Positions 24,097 through 37,069 of a stretch of 64,000 nt of DNA are shown one piece after another. The stretch spans positions 9,153,077 through 9,217,076 of the forward strand of contig OZ038324.1 in the NCBI GenBank assembly GCA_964035795.1. Reading direction: 5' to 3'. Source of the stretch: Pterobdella sp. o SKG-2022. Its lineage: Eukaryota; Annelida; Clitellata; Hirudinida; Piscicolidae. The position numbers were made by a program, and so were the translations under genes. A model generated the notes under the pieces. That model saw only the letters and a list, made by a program, of their open reading frames with translations, searched no databases and was not told the origin of the DNA. How positions within the stretch are numbered: the first letter of the stretch is position 1; every line of letters begins with the position of its first letter.

Positions 24097-25476
24097 AATA
24101 TTCTCCGTGGGCTTTTGAGTTGGCTCGCTAATTTACACTTTTGAGGAGTATTTGTGTTTAGTTGTGCAAACGACGTTATTGATACCACCATGTACCGTGC
24201 ATAACTCAATAGTTTCGAAGTTTTGATTGGATTTTGTGTTAATGAAACCACGCATAGTTCATTATTTTTAAATGTCGTTGTTCAGTGGTGCTCTTAATCT
24301 TGTTGTGACAACACTAACCCTCGCAATATTGCTCATCCTTTGGTGAACTCTGTAACCTCTATCACAAGGCGCTATAGAAGTTCCTAGAAGCGCCATTATA
24401 GAGTGAAACGGCAAGACTTTCGCAGCACTCGATCTATTGTGCTAGCATGTTAGAATCGTAGTTAAGCTTTGTTTCTTAGAATCTTAGTTTAATTTATAGA
24501 TGTATGTATTTTTATAATATTGCGAATTTAATTATGATATTTTATTGTATATTATTGATTTTGTTGGAGCGTGTGAGGGGGCGATACTTTTATAAGCAGT
24601 TCTAATCAGCAACTTGAAAAACATGAGTTTTTGAATGCTTTTTATTTATTAATAATTCACTTTTAACACATTAAAATCTCAAGAGGTAGTTCTTATGGGA
24701 TATATTTTATAGAAAGCTGTTAGTAAAGCTAGAGTATTAGAGTTTTTTTGCGTTTATTTTGCATATTTCTCTGAAAGGCTTCAATTCGGTCTGATTTAAT
24801 AGCAATAGATTTTGGTGTTTTTTTTTGAAAATTAAAAATTATTTTGATATTTTTATTTAAGAGTTCACTCAATATAGACCATTTTTTTAACGTTAGCCTT
24901 ACATACATGGTTGTCACCATTATATATTTTAACTAGATTATTTTCATCTTTAATTTTTTCAACATTTTAATATATTTTTTACATTTTTGATATATATTTA
25001 TACACAAATTGAGTAAAATGACGACTTTATTTACAAATTCATACTTGAAGCACTTAGACTGTCCTACAATGAGTTTCTTGTATAAAAAACTTCATTCATT
25101 ACTCTTTGGACATCTATTTTTTAATTTATTTTATTATCATTTATGCTAATAAACACATAGACCTTATAAACGCTTCCTGTCTGTTGTTATATGAAATGGT
25201 TAGGAAATGGACATTTTCAAAAATAAAAACTACTGAACTAATGCTGAACGAATTACTAAGTAAAAAACTCTTAAGACCAATAGAAAATAAATTAATGAAA
25301 TACGAATAAGTTAATAAGAAATTAAAATCTGGTGAACACAACAGTAGCTAGGCACCAAAAAGTATACTGAGAGTGGCCAGATTTACTCCATTTCAAAATA
25401 TTTTTAGACCTTCATATATTCTTAGTTTCCATAAATATTTGAAGTAGCCAACAAAAGTATGTTTAATGTTATAATG
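24097..25476. other. Convergent intergenic spacer
   Basis: Lies between the 3' ends of a plus-strand and a minus-strand gene. AT-rich, with no supported ORF. Confidence 0.5.
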
Positions 25477-26914
25477 TCAATAAATGGTGTAGGTGATGTG
25501 GCGTTTCTGAAGTTGACTGGCCAGCTGGTATGAAGTTTCGTCTAGAATAACAATTATTTGAAAGTTATTCAAATTTTTATTCAATTAATGTTTTGAGAGT
25601 ATCATATTATAGTTGATAAAATATTTATTCAAGTTCCAACTGCCAACCACACCTCTGACATTGGGACAATTATGGAAGCATAATGTTGTTAAGTTGACAC
25701 AGTTCTGTGTGAGCATTACCAATGAATGATCAGTTATGCCTTCCAAGTTGTCTATGTGCAATTCCTATTGGTGTGCCATATTGGTCAACAAGATTGATTG
25801 TATAATGAAATCAACATTTATAATAGTATTGATCATTCACAGTTTAGTGATTGGTTAGTGAACAAACAAAGATACCTTGAGAGAATTTGCACCAACTCCA
25901 TTGGCCAGTTTAAATATACCAAAATCTGTGATCTAAACAAAAAAATAATAACACCATAAATGCAAAAAAAAACGAAAATGTATTTTTGAATTTCAGCAAA
26001 ATCACCTTAGTATTGGAAAGATTCAATGAAGTCAGTTGACAACAGTTTTCACCAATAGCAATGAGACACTTGTCAGATATGAGAACACATCCAGCAAGCC
26101 CCAAATGCCGAAGGTGTCTGCAGTTTTGAGTGCATAGTATGATGGAATCATCGTCTACTTGGGTGCATCTATTTAAATGGAGGGCTTGAAGGAAGTTACA
26201 ACTGGTTCCTATTTTTGAGATACCTGAGTATTATTGAGTGTTGTTAAAATTTACTTGGTTGTCAGTTAAGGTTTTTGGTTTTTTGAACAAAACTTGTTAA
26301 AGTTTTTAGAAAAAATGTTAGAATTAAGTTTTTCAGATAATTATTCAAAAAATAAAGCTGATTTTATCTGTAATTTTTAAGCCATAGAACATAGAAAAAA
26401 GATATTCAAAGCAAATATATTTTTTGCATTAGCTGAAACAACCATTATATAAATAGTTTAAGAAATCAAACCTGCAGAAGTAATGGAAGTTCTAAGGTGA
26501 GTGAATGAAGCCACGTTAAGGTAAGAAAGATTTTTACAAGTTTCAGATACTTGAAATAAACTATTATCTGAAACTTCACATTGACTCAAATCTATGCTCC
26601 TTGTTTTTTCTGTTATCAACTATTGGTTATTGTGATATATAAGTTGACACATAAGAAAATGAAAATTACTTATATTATTTAGAAAACAAATTTTTACAAG
26701 ATTAATGTTCTGGTCAGTTATAAGTCCTCTTTTAGTCAACAAAATGAATAATTTTGTGATAAGATTGTTTGGAAGCTTTTGAATACTTTCTAGGTCGTAT
26801 TGCCTGAAGTTTTTAACTAGTTCCCAAATAGAACTGAAAAATATTTGAGTATAATAAATTGAATTATATGTATAAAAATTAATATACAAACATTTGCAAA
26901 AGAGTTTCTACCAT
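25477..26914 (-). CDS. AMN1: AMN1-like leucine-rich-repeat protein
   Basis: LRR protein related to AMN1, named for an antagonist of mitotic exit in yeast; the animal role is poorly known. Exons on the minus strand: 26892-26914, 26670-26833, 26472-26609, 26006-26223, 25876-25932, 25648-25764, 25477-25524. From the third exon on every junction is GT-AG and in phase. Cysteine-containing LRRs run through the protein: SIDLSQCEVSDNSL, SITSAGISKIGTSCNFL, ALHLNRCTQVDDDSI, LGLAGCVLISDKCLIAIGEN, LTSLNLSNTKITDFGI and LEGITDHSLVMLTQNC. The N-terminal IWELVKNFRQY...LPNNLITKL and the last residues HITYTIY match the ends of vertebrate AMN1 (last residues VTWTVY), so length, about 240 residues, also fits. 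No F-box is visible. The first exon and the donor of the second are less certain. Confidence 0.85.
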
Positions 26915-28005
26915 AACGGAGATTTGTAGAACTTGGTTTTGAATAAGTGGTTGCTGGCTTAGAAACACTAACAATTATTTTTTAATTTAAAATATTTTTG
27001 ATCTTGTAAAAATTAATTATTTATACTTGTAGCTTGAATTTTATTTTCAAAAATTTAGAATTTTGAAATTAAAATATTAAAAAAATTTTTTTTAGATTAA
27101 ATAATTCAACATATATAATAGGGAGTAAATAAATTATATTATATTACGATTTTAAAAAGATATCAATATTGCATTTGCTTCAAAATGATTTTTCTAGTTT
27201 TTTATTTTCAACAATGAAACTTGAACAGTAAATTTTAAAACTACAACTTGACGTCTTGATCTTCATTAAAAATTCCATCCACCCATATTGTTTTCATTGC
27301 AAAAAAATTAGCCAAGATAACACCATAAGAAGGCTTTGTAAAAAAATTTATAATAATTTCAGTTTAAACGTTATTTTTAATGATTTATAATACTATTCAT
27401 GTATGAAATTTTCATCAAGAAATAATTTTTTAGAAAAAAATACTTTTTTTTTGAATATATAGATCTTTTTTTTATTTGTCATATAAATAGGTAGATGTTT
27501 ATCACTACTATTATATAATGAGTATAATCAAAAATAATGAATTTTATTTAGGTACAAAACTTTTCATTAACTAAGTAAAATTTTCACGTATAATCATACT
27601 TAAAAATGTTACTTAGTTAACAAAAAGCTTTGTATCTTAATAAAATGTTCTTAAATTTTATGTGGCTAGCGAAAAATCATTAAATTCAATTTTAGTAATG
27701 CTCAAAATAAATTCAAACTAAGAACTAGAATATTAAATACTGGAAATGCATATATTGAAGTATCTCATAAAAATAAATTACTAAACAATCTTTCCATTAG
27801 CATAATTATTTCAGTAGACATACTAAAAAATATGAGGTGAAAATTATTGTCAAGAAAAGTTAGAAAACTTGTTAAAGTTTGAGGTGAAAAAGTTATTAAA
27901 TAGAGAATGATAAATTTTGAATGAAGCAGGTCTGAGCAAATAAGAACATCTTAACAAATACTTATTAACATCAATAGAAAAAAAAAGAATCAGATCATGA
28001 AATTA
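26915..28005. other. Intergenic spacer with a palindromic repeat
   Basis: AT-rich spacer between two minus-strand genes. Its only structure is the inverted repeat at 27541-27646 listed separately. Confidence 0.6.
27541..27646. mobile_element. MITE-like palindrome
   Basis: Left arm 27541-27584 and right arm 27603-27646 are imperfect reverse complements. The shared reading is ATTTTATTWRGRTACAAARC then TTTTNRTTAACTAAGTAAMA. An 18-nt loop separates them. There is no coding capacity. Related arms occur at 46.6, 49.2 and 61.9 kb. Confidence 0.6.
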
Positions 28006-28602
28006 TTAGCGAGGCTTGAGGGGTGTGACATCATATAGTGTCCAATCATCATCATCGTCATCATCTGCTGGTGCACCCAAATGCCTTGTCTCCTCTTTAC
28101 CCATTTTTTTGCCATATGGGGTTGTCATCTTACTTTTCTTTTTATTCATTCTGAAATATATTTCATAAACTTTTACTTAATGAGATTTGAAATTTTTGAT
28201 AAAAAATTTTTTAAAATAATCTTTTAAATATGGGTTAAATGCTTCACTTTAAAAATTAAACAACCTGAACAATTTGATAATGAAGAGAAAAACGATAAAG
28301 GATGTTGCAACGCAGACAATAATGGAAGTTTTGTTAGCTTTTAAAGAATCGAAAGATGAAACAGAAAAATATCCACATAAAGACCCTTCACAGAGTTGGT
28401 TAGAATCCGGTATTGTGCCATTTTTTTTGGTTATTTTCACAACACTCACTTCCTGTGGTGTTGACGTACTTTCCATATGTTCTAACTTGTTTACAAGAGG
28501 TTTGCTTGTAATTGTTTCACTGACATTTTTTTTAATCATTTTACCATAACATATACTAAAAATTATACATAATACAAAAACTGAAATATTCAAACTTGGC
28601 AT
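28006..28602 (-). CDS. FAM174-like small type I membrane protein
   Basis: Two exons, 28265-28602 and 28006-28150, joined in phase (AG/A inside an Arg codon), give 160 residues. Residues 1-20 (SLNISVFVLCIIFSICYG) form a signal peptide. The luminal part of about 70 residues is Ser/Thr-rich with two N-glycosylation sequons (NVS, NGT) and a cysteine pair (LCEGSLC). A membrane helix follows (SIIVCVATSFIVFLFIIKLF), then a basic stop-transfer segment (RMNKKKSK) and the tail YGKKMGKEETRHLG...DDDDDDDWTLYDVTPLK. Single helix, basic juxtamembrane block and an acidic end with W/NTLYD/FD match the FAM174 (DUF1180) family, whose role is linked to Golgi or trafficking functions in other animals. The family call rests on layout and the C-terminal motif, not on alignment. 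Confidence 0.65.
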
Positions 28603-29333
28603 TTCGATTTTACGATATTTACCAAAAAACTTTAATCATAGAAAAAGTAAAAATACAATTATTTATGCTTAAATTGCATAAAAAAATATTTGAAATTATA
28701 ATTTTTTTAAAATAAAAAAACAGTGTTTATTTATTATAAATTTCAAAATATTTTAGAAATATGTATTTAAATAAAACCAGCCAAAAATGGAAATTCATGT
28801 AATCGAGAAAAATATATAAAAAAAAAAAACTGACTTAAAAATGAGTTAAAAGTTTAAGAAACCTATATACTTAGGACAGCTATAATTCTTTATGTTGAGC
28901 GTCGCTCTAAGTTCTGAAGGCGTTAAGAGTTCTAAGCCAGTCACAAAATTTTCATTCAATGTATAAATTCGTTTGAAATGATATTATTTGGTTTTTTCAA
29001 GTCTACAATCGTTTTATTGCAAGATTTTGTTCAAAAATATAAATATGGTGAACGTCATTCAAAAAAATGTATCCATTCATAAAATGGATGTTGCGTATAA
29101 TCGTTCGTTTATGAATTATTTTGACACTTGGATTTTCACATATTTTAAACTTTAATGTTTTATAATTCAGTTTTTGTTTTCGTTACTTTAAAGATAAAAT
29201 AAAATATTCGGAAGATCAAGGTACGTTGCGATTTAGTTGGGTTGTTTCTTGTCAAAGACTTAAAAATTTGTATTTTTAGTCTTAAACGCGTATAATTGAA
29301 AATTGATAGTTTTTAAAGATCGATGTTGATCAA
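28603..29333. other. Divergent intergenic region
   Basis: Separates the FAM174-like gene (minus) from the Sprouty-like gene (plus) and should hold both promoters. No distinct element was identified. Confidence 0.5.
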
Positions 29334-30809
29334 ATGGATAGAGTAGATGAGTATACACCTCTAAGCATACACAGTAGTGGCGAAAGATTTCAAAGAGACA
29401 ATGGCTGGACCCATTCTTTTCCACCAAGCATTTTGCCACGAGGTAGCTCGAAAAATGGTTCAAAAATGACCAAAAAAGCTCCCGCGCTTCCACCACCGTC
29501 CACACCTCCACCTGCATCACCAGCCACGCCACCACCACCTCTCCACCACAAGAGCTACAACAAAAAAAGTTGGTGCAAAAATTGTGAAAAAAGTAAACAT
29601 CGAACAGAACTAAAAAATAACTTAGATAATGGAGATATTAATAACAATGATGATGATGTGAGTATTAACAACAATAGAAATGTTGAATCAAGAAATGATA
29701 CACCAGGTATATCCCAGATGGAGTTTTGTTCCTGTCTGTCTAACATACCACTCATAATGAGTCCTACTATGACGCAGCCATTAATAGTCCACCCTTCGCA
29801 ACACCAGCTTCTTCTCAACACACAAGCACCATTAATTCTCAATCAACGTTCATGTCAACAACATAGCAACATTTCAAATCAACAACAAAATAATGTTTCA
29901 AATGTTCAAAATAACACTTTGAATATTCAACAACAGAGCACAACAGTAAACAGCATATTAGTAGTATCCTCAACAACATTCAACCAAATGTTGTTATCCA
30001 ATTTGCCTGTCATTTCATCTATTCTTCTCACCCCTTCATCCCATCAAAACTTCACTTTGGCTTGTCTACAAAATTCCAGTAACCAGCAACTTGTTAATTC
30101 CTCCCATTCTGCCTCTCTCCATAATCTCTCTACCCAATCAACAACCTCTTCTTTATCAAACAACAATCCACTTCATCCTCATAATATTACTTCTCTCACC
30201 TCAAAACCTTTTTGCACAAATGAATATGTAAGCGATCCTTTGGCATCTTCTACAAAGCATGAAAACAATCTACAACATACAAAACACATATATCCAATAA
30301 AACAGTACAGCCCTCACCACAACCTTTTAAAGCAGGAACAACAGAAATGTGTCAAAAGTGGTTTTATTTGTCGTAAATGTCAAAAATGCAGATGTCTTCA
30401 ATGTCGAAAAGTTTTTGATTCTGCCACCAATGAAAACAACAACAACATTCTCATCGAACAACGAAACAACTCACTTACAACACACAGCAACAATGGAAGA
30501 CTTTTAAGCAATCATCAACCCAGAAAACTATCCAAAGAGGAATCATCTGATGTTATGGTGCGGCTATGTGCAGATGAAGAAAGTGGTTTTGTCACACAAA
30601 AAGTTATACAACATCATGACACAACCAATCGAGAAGACAAACTCATTATCAATTGCTCCAGCAACAACTGCTCATGGGTGCGACGAGTCATCAGCAATTT
30701 ATTTTGTTGTTGCTATGGTAACAAGGATAGATGTCTCTCAAAACACAGAAATGAAGGGTGTCAATGCTCTGATGATGACGACGACGACGATGATGATATT
30801 TTGAATTAA
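29334..30809 (+). CDS. SPRY: Sprouty-like cysteine-rich protein (single coding exon)
   Basis: Sprouty proteins are membrane-associated inhibitors of receptor tyrosine kinase/Ras signalling. This 491-residue frame is uninterrupted, as Sprouty coding regions often are. The N-terminus has DEYTPL, similar to the phosphotyrosine/Cbl-binding segment of Sprouty2 (NEYTEG). A proline-rich stretch follows (about residues 48-66), then a long Asn/Gln/Ser-rich linker. The C-terminal cysteine domain starts with CRKCQKCRCLQC, an exact C-x2-C-x2-C-x-C-x2-C Sprouty signature. It ends with CSSNNCSWVRRVISNLFCCC and RCLSKHRNEGCQC, paralleling the family's PCLCCY...GCxxxC...RPGCRC end. The domain is split by an Asn-rich insert of roughly 100 residues, several cysteines are missing, and the protein closes on a nine-Asp run. 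Family membership is likely; function as an inhibitor is inference. Confidence 0.65.
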   Translation: MDRVDEYTPLSIHSSGERFQRDNGWTHSFPPSILPRGSSKNGSKMTKKAPALPPPSTPPPASPATPPPPLHHKSYNKKSWCKNCEKSKHRTELKNNLDNGDINNNDDDVSINNNRNVESRNDTPGISQMEFCSCLSNIPLIMSPTMTQPLIVHPSQHQLLLNTQAPLILNQRSCQQHSNISNQQQNNVSNVQNNTLNIQQQSTTVNSILVVSSTTFNQMLLSNLPVISSILLTPSSHQNFTLACLQNSSNQQLVNSSHSASLHNLSTQSTTSSLSNNNPLHPHNITSLTSKPFCTNEYVSDPLASSTKHENNLQHTKHIYPIKQYSPHHNLLKQEQQKCVKSGFICRKCQKCRCLQCRKVFDSATNENNNNILIEQRNNSLTTHSNNGRLLSNHQPRKLSKEESSDVMVRLCADEESGFVTQKVIQHHDTTNREDKLIINCSSNNCSWVRRVISNLFCCCYGNKDRCLSKHRNEGCQCSDDDDDDDDDILN

Positions 30810-33800
30810 TTTTTACAGGTCTTAGTTTCATGATTTGCACAAAAGCATTATTCAGAAAATTTTTGCTATCAATCCTTGCATAAGCCACTTTTGCATTCTC
30901 CTTTTTAGTATCAACCTTTTATACATTGCCTTCATAAACCTTGTAACACCATCCTTCCCCACTGTTATCTGCTACACTCCACCAATTGCCTTATCATATT
31001 GGTGATCAGTAATTATGCCTTCTCATTGGTCGCCATTATTGTGTGGTGATGCAACAACTAAATTGGTTCATAGCCTTAATATTCAATTTATATTTTAATC
31101 TACTTTTAAATTCATTTTAGTTTTCGTCTTAATCATTTATCAGCATTTTCTATCATATTTCATTTTTAATCAATTTAAATTTACTTTAGTTCATATTCAC
31201 TTTTAATTGCCTTATATAGATGTTCATTTTAGCCTGTGGCTTTTAACCATATTTTGCAATAACGTGTACATAAATATATATTGTTTTTTAAAATATTTAT
31301 TATTATTCTTTGTTCTTCAATATCAACGTTCATGGTTATTGTTCATAATGAAGTAGTATTCTTTTATGAACCTTAATTTTCAATACATTTCTTTTATCAT
31401 GTACATCCTATTACCCTTAATGAGAATAACAATGGTACTAAAGTATTTAAATCAAGAAGAATGATGCTGAGGCAGATAGAAAAGGCAATATTGTACAAGC
31501 CATCAGCACCCTGTCATCAAAACCATCTTCACTTCATATATCAAAAGCCCCATCAACAGCTATCATCTCTACTACCTATAATTGTCATCATTCTTTTGAC
31601 TGCTTACATGCCAAAGTATCTTTTCGTCAATGCTACTTTTATTATCACTAGCATCGTCTTCTTCGTCATCACCACTATCATCATCATCATATCCTGACCA
31701 CATTATATAATATTTTATCTTGAACATCAGACCTTTTCATTATTATTGGTATTTTTTTTATTACATAGTATATGTTCTCTAAAAGTAATTATCTGTAATC
31801 TCGCATGCTTATCATGATGGCGACTATTATCCTGCTTGCGATGAAGAAAAGGAAGATGGGAGTTTTGGAGGTGATGATAATGATTGAAAGAAAGAAGATA
31901 ATGGTTTGGATTTTTAAGATGGTGATGATGATGATAAGTAAGACAGTATTTCCACGTTGTTCCTTTGAGTGTAGACAGCAAACTTTTATATCGCTCACTT
32001 ATTTATAGAACATAGACATAATTAGGTATTATATTTGATTGAAAGTGAACTTACTAAAAACTCCTTAAAAGTAATACAATAAAGACGTGATGTTTGTTGA
32101 GCATCATCACTTGAACAAATCATTGTGGTCCTAGTAATAGTCGTCTGTTTTATTCTTATTATTTCTCATTATCATTGTTTTTGACATTGTCAATTTATAA
32201 AATAATTTTGCTACTTTTTATGATATTATTTGTTTATTATTTTTTTATTGTTTCAATGTGTTTATCATATTTCATTCAAATCATGTTTTTGCTTTTCCAT
32301 TCCTAAAAATCATTCTTCAACACATGTTTCATTATTATTTTTGTTTATTTTTTTTGTTTTTAATAATGATAGATGTTGCCAGGTGTCGATAACTTCTAGC
32401 GGAAGATTGTTGTTTTGGATACTACGCACGTTATTTTTATTCATATTATCATTCTCATTATTGTTTTTTGTATTATTATTATCATTCTTATTATTATTAT
32501 CATCCTTTATATTTTTTTTCTATTTTTTCATTGTTCAGATAATGAATTTTTCAAGCCAGTCTTGGATATTGCACAGAAAAAATGATCGTTACATATATCG
32601 AACTATATGAATATAATTATTATTTTTATTATTACACCACCATGACACTAATAACCTCATTAGTTTTTATCTATATTATTTTTTATTGATGATGCTCTTT
32701 ATTTTTTACTTCAGTTACTAGGGTTGTTTTTATCGATTTTTTATATTACTAATAATTCGATTATTATTTTTTGTTAAAACTTTGATTATATTATTGTTGT
32801 TGTTGTTATCCTTAACATTGAAGTGGTATTAACAGTGGTACAACTGTGCAACCATCATCCATCCATTCTGCTCAATAGGTAGATAGAGAGGTAGGTAGAT
32901 ACTTGAATAGAACCGTAGACAATAGATAGTTAGTTAGATAGAGGGGTGGGCGGATGTATGAATATTAACAAAAGTTAATGCCTTATATAGAATGATCTTC
33001 ATTACTTTTGGAACCTTGTCGAAAATAAATTCATATGTATTTATATGCCACCATCATTGATATTTTCAAAGTTGAAATGATTCTTTAAAAAAAGGATATT
33101 CTGTTATTCATCAATAAGTGCTTATCTAGTGGGTTGACATCATGTCATACCAAAGGTATTTGTCACTTGTTACTCTCAAAACTTAAACTTTTATCTCATA
33201 CCACGGTGCCTGTTCTATATCACACCCATAACAAAAGGAAAGTTTAAAAATCTTGGTATGATCGGCTCTAAATATCGAAACAAATGTGAAATGTTATTGT
33301 AGCTATCAATCCTATATGATATAAGCCAGGATAAGCTCGCCTGGGTAATCTTTATCATATCCATACACACATAGATCACATTCATGATGCAAAAGTTTTG
33401 AAGTACCGTCTTGTACAAGTTTTGATGCAAGATGTAGAAGTAAACCAGCCATAGAGCTGCAGTACACACAAAATACAGCATACTTGAAGCACCTCAAAAG
33501 TAGCACACATATCTGAGCGTGACCACAAAAACACTAGCATACGATTAAACACACAGAAACGTATAGACATGCATAATTATAGACATACATACAGAAATAT
33601 AGTCGTACAAATTCTATTGATTTGTGGACGCGTTGACCAGCTTTAAGCAGCTTCCATTTTCTAGCGCACAACTTGAGAAATGAGTCTTTTACGTTTTTTA
33701 ATCTTTCTTTGACGAACTTTTCACGTTTTTGAGCAAACAGTGCTTAAACTCATTACGCTTGAAAAAATGTTTGTGCTGCAGTGGGTGGAGTTATGTTTAT

Positions 33801-33874
33801 AACAAGCAAAATGTTTTTAACAACAGTGCATAACAAGATACAACAAAAATGATGCGCAGCTAACTTCAGAAAAA
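30810..33874. other. Non-coding stretch with ATT/TTA low complexity
   Basis: After the Sprouty-like 3' region come long (TTA/ATT)-rich tracts at about 31640-31700 and 32140-32800. These give hydrophobic open frames that are composition artefacts. A GATA/TAGA-rich patch lies at 32875-32950. No supported gene. Confidence 0.55.
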
Positions 33875-36800
33875 ATGGAAAGAAAACTTAAAATAAATAT
33901 AAACGCTAAAGAAACAGCAATTGACGAAGATACAGAAGAGAAAACAAAGAGACAAACAAATATGTATAGAGATACAAACGAACATGCATACGACAATCAA
34001 AAAGACACAGTGTATTCTAAAAGCTTTGTAGAATCAAACATACAAAACAGACTTCATAACATGGAACTAAAAAAACAAAATTTTCAAAACGTCTATTCCG
34101 TTGGGCCATTTTATCGCCACCAAAGAACTGAAAAACTTGTTTCTCGCAACGAAAAGCAACAAGAGATTAAAATTCAACAAAATCTTCATCAACATGAAAA
34201 TGAGAATTACTTACGCAGTGCATCAGCCAACAGTCAACAAAAAGACTATCAACGAGAACAATTAAAAACTCAGCATTACCAACAGGAGAAACAAAAAAAC
34301 CAGTACTATCAACAAGAAAAAAAACAACAAGATGAGCAACAATATAAGCATGAACAATACCAACAACAACCCCAATACCAACATCAAGAAAATTTGAAAG
34401 AAGAAATACATTATCATCAACACAAATATCGAAAAGAACCACAAGAGCAGCAGACAGCAAAAAGTCCTAATTTTACCACACCAACTTACACAAGACAATC
34501 CAAACACTTGCCAGGAGTGAAGACTAACGCTCTTTATTCTCAAGTTTGTGGTAGTTTTAAAAGTATTTATATAACTTTCAAAAATGAATATTCTCAAATT
34601 TTCAAATTTCATTTCAACATTTGAAACTTATGGAATTTTAAACAATGAACACTCAACCCAAAAAAACTATCAAAAAAATCTTTATAAAAATAAGTTCAAA
34701 ATAACTCGCCAGGTGGTGAAAGAAATGAACGCTGCAGTTGGTATAGAAGAGAGCCGCAGCATGGGTGATTTGGTGGCACATGGCAGGGCTGCGGAGGAAG
34801 AGACAGTGAAGCAGAGCAGACCGTTTAGTCTAGTTTCTCCTTCCGAGATGTATAAGGAGTTGGTGGGGGAGATTAAATCGATGCCTAAGTTCAAACAACG
34901 TGATTGGTTGAGTGATGATGAATATTTGGATGAAAAAAAAGAAAAAATAACTGAAGAAACGAAGATGAAAAACGAAGAAGGAGAAAAGGAAGAAGAACCT
35001 AAATCTTTTGAAGAGAGGAAAAGCCAACTATTGATGTCACTGAAGAAGATCAACAAACAGACGCCCGTGCATCGTAGGAGGTCAAACGATTGCGTCATCG
35101 ACAACTTCCATGCTATCAAGCAGATGTTCGAGACCTCAAGACCTAAGACCTGCACCCCTTACAACACCAAAGATGAAGCCAAGTCTCGCTCCGATGATAT
35201 ATATGGGATGAAGGATGGCGAGGATAACTATGTCGATGAGAATAATTTTAATGTACGGAAATATTTTAACAAAATTAATAATAACAAGTCCAATGGTACA
35301 TCTAACGAAATGAGAAACCAACACGATATTCCACAAACGTCTTCCCATCCATCAGTTCAACCATCCACTCAGGCATTTAGTAAATCACCTTCTCACCAAA
35401 CCACATCTCAACTCCTTCATCACGCCACATTCCAAGCCCCTCATAACACCAAACCCCAACACAATCAACACACCACACAACCCCCTAACCAACAAACCAT
35501 TCAAACCCCCAGCCAGCAATCTATCCAACCCCAAACCCAACGCATCATTCAACCGCCCAGTCAACCCTTGACTTCTCCCCATGCAAGCATTTCCAACAAC
35601 CAATCAGCTTTCCAACCGCTGAATTCTTCAGTTTTCCGACCCATTAACCCAATAAAAGTCTCCCAAGAAAACTACCCAAGCTATCATCATAACTTGAGAA
35701 ATAATAATAAAAATATTATAACTGCTGCTAGCAAAAGTAGTACTTCATTTGTCAACTATGCCAGAAATAATGACAAAAATGATGACTTAGAAAAAGACAG
35801 CATAAATAACCTCAATAATAACCAAAATAATAACAACAATAATAACAATAACAGCTTTACTAAGAACAATGGCGTTTATTTTCGCCGTCATAATTTCAAC
35901 AGGTTTGTGAATAAAAAATTAAAAAAAAACAATATAACAATAAAAATAAACAATATAATAATGAAAATAATAATAAAAATAATAAATATATTGTTTTTTT
36001 TTTCAGATCTCAATCTTTGGCCGATAACCGCCACGATCGCTCAGAAAAACTGTCTTATTACAACAATGATAACAACAATAATAGAAACTTCAATAACAAA
36101 AGTAATTTCACTGATATATATAAAAACAGAGAGAAATTAGAAGAAAAAAATAATATTGAAGTTAATAAATTCAAAAACATTCAGTCTTCCTATATACAAA
36201 AACAACAGCAACAACAACAAAAAAAACTGCAACAACAACAAAGACAACAAGAAATAAAACAAGAACAAAAATACCAACAAAACAAACAACAACAAAAATA
36301 TCTTCAACAACAAAGTGAACAACTAAAGCAACACCGATCTTTAATAAAACTGCCTTCAACATTGACGTCAGAACTGAGCCACAGGCAACAAAATTACCAA
36401 AAAGAAGATAAATATTTACAAGAACAAGAACAACAACAAAAACAATATAAATATCAACAAAAACAAGACCAGCAAACACCACAACCCCAACAACGTTTAC
36501 ATCATCATTTAAATCATTTGCAACATCAACAACAATTGAGGTTGTATCAACAACAAAAGCAACAACAACAAAATAAACAAACCCAACAACAACATTCACA
36601 AAAACAATATCCCGCAACTGAAGTATATACAAAACAATACAACAATGATGTAAACTTATACGAATACAGAAAACAACAACAAAAACTACAACAACAAAAA
36701 CAGCAACAACAAAAATTACAACAGCAACAAAAATTACAACAACACCAATTACACCAAGCTCAACAACACAAATTACAACTATCACAACAACAAAAAAGAC

Positions 36801-37069
36801 AGCTGGAACGAGAAAAACAACAACAACTAAAAAACCAGCTGCTGCAACAGCAACGAAGACAAGAATATTTATACCAACAACAACAAAAACAACAACAACA
36901 ACTGCAACAATACAGACAACAATGCAACCAAGTATACAGGCAGTACAACATAAACAGAGACACAACCACAACTACTGTGACCTCAATCAAGCAACCAATC
37001 ACAACTGCCACAACTGTGTCGCCCTTGTGGCTACAAGCTCCCAAGAAGAGAATTAAAGAATTCAAATAA
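33875..37069 (+). CDS. Q-rich protein of unknown function, three exons
   Basis: Not recognised. Exons 33875-34543, 34713-35902 and 36007-37069 join in phase (introns of 169 and 104 nt) to give 973 residues. Exon 1 is Gln/Lys/His/Tyr-rich with YQQE and QYQQ repeats. Exon 2 opens with an ordered, non-repetitive part (SMGDLVAHGRAAEEE, FSLVSPSEMYKELVGEI, KQRDWLSDDEYLDEKK, SQLLMSLKKINKQTPV, VIDNFHAIKQMFETSRPK), then Pro/Gln/His repeats and an Asn run. Exon 3 starts RSQSLADNRHDRSEKL and becomes almost pure KQQQ/LQQQ, probably coiled coil or disordered, ending SPLWLQAPKKRIKEFK. The short ordered blocks look like the real functional motifs on a cytoskeletal or scaffold protein, but that is a guess. 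Large hydrophobic ORFs on the opposite strand are shadows of the CAA repeats. Confidence 0.7.

Noticed and set aside
28274..28549. 91-codon plus-strand ORF
   Set aside because: Antisense of the FAM174-like exon; the minus strand has the signal peptide, membrane helix and in-phase second exon.
31461..32610. Ile/Phe/Leu-rich ORFs on both strands
   Set aside because: Produced by ATT/TTA low-complexity DNA; no splice-supported or family-like motif.
36171..36971. 266-codon minus-strand ORF rich in Val, Cys and Phe
   Set aside because: It is the complement of the CAA/CAG-rich exon 3 of the Q-rich gene; the composition is fully explained by TTG/TGT repeats.
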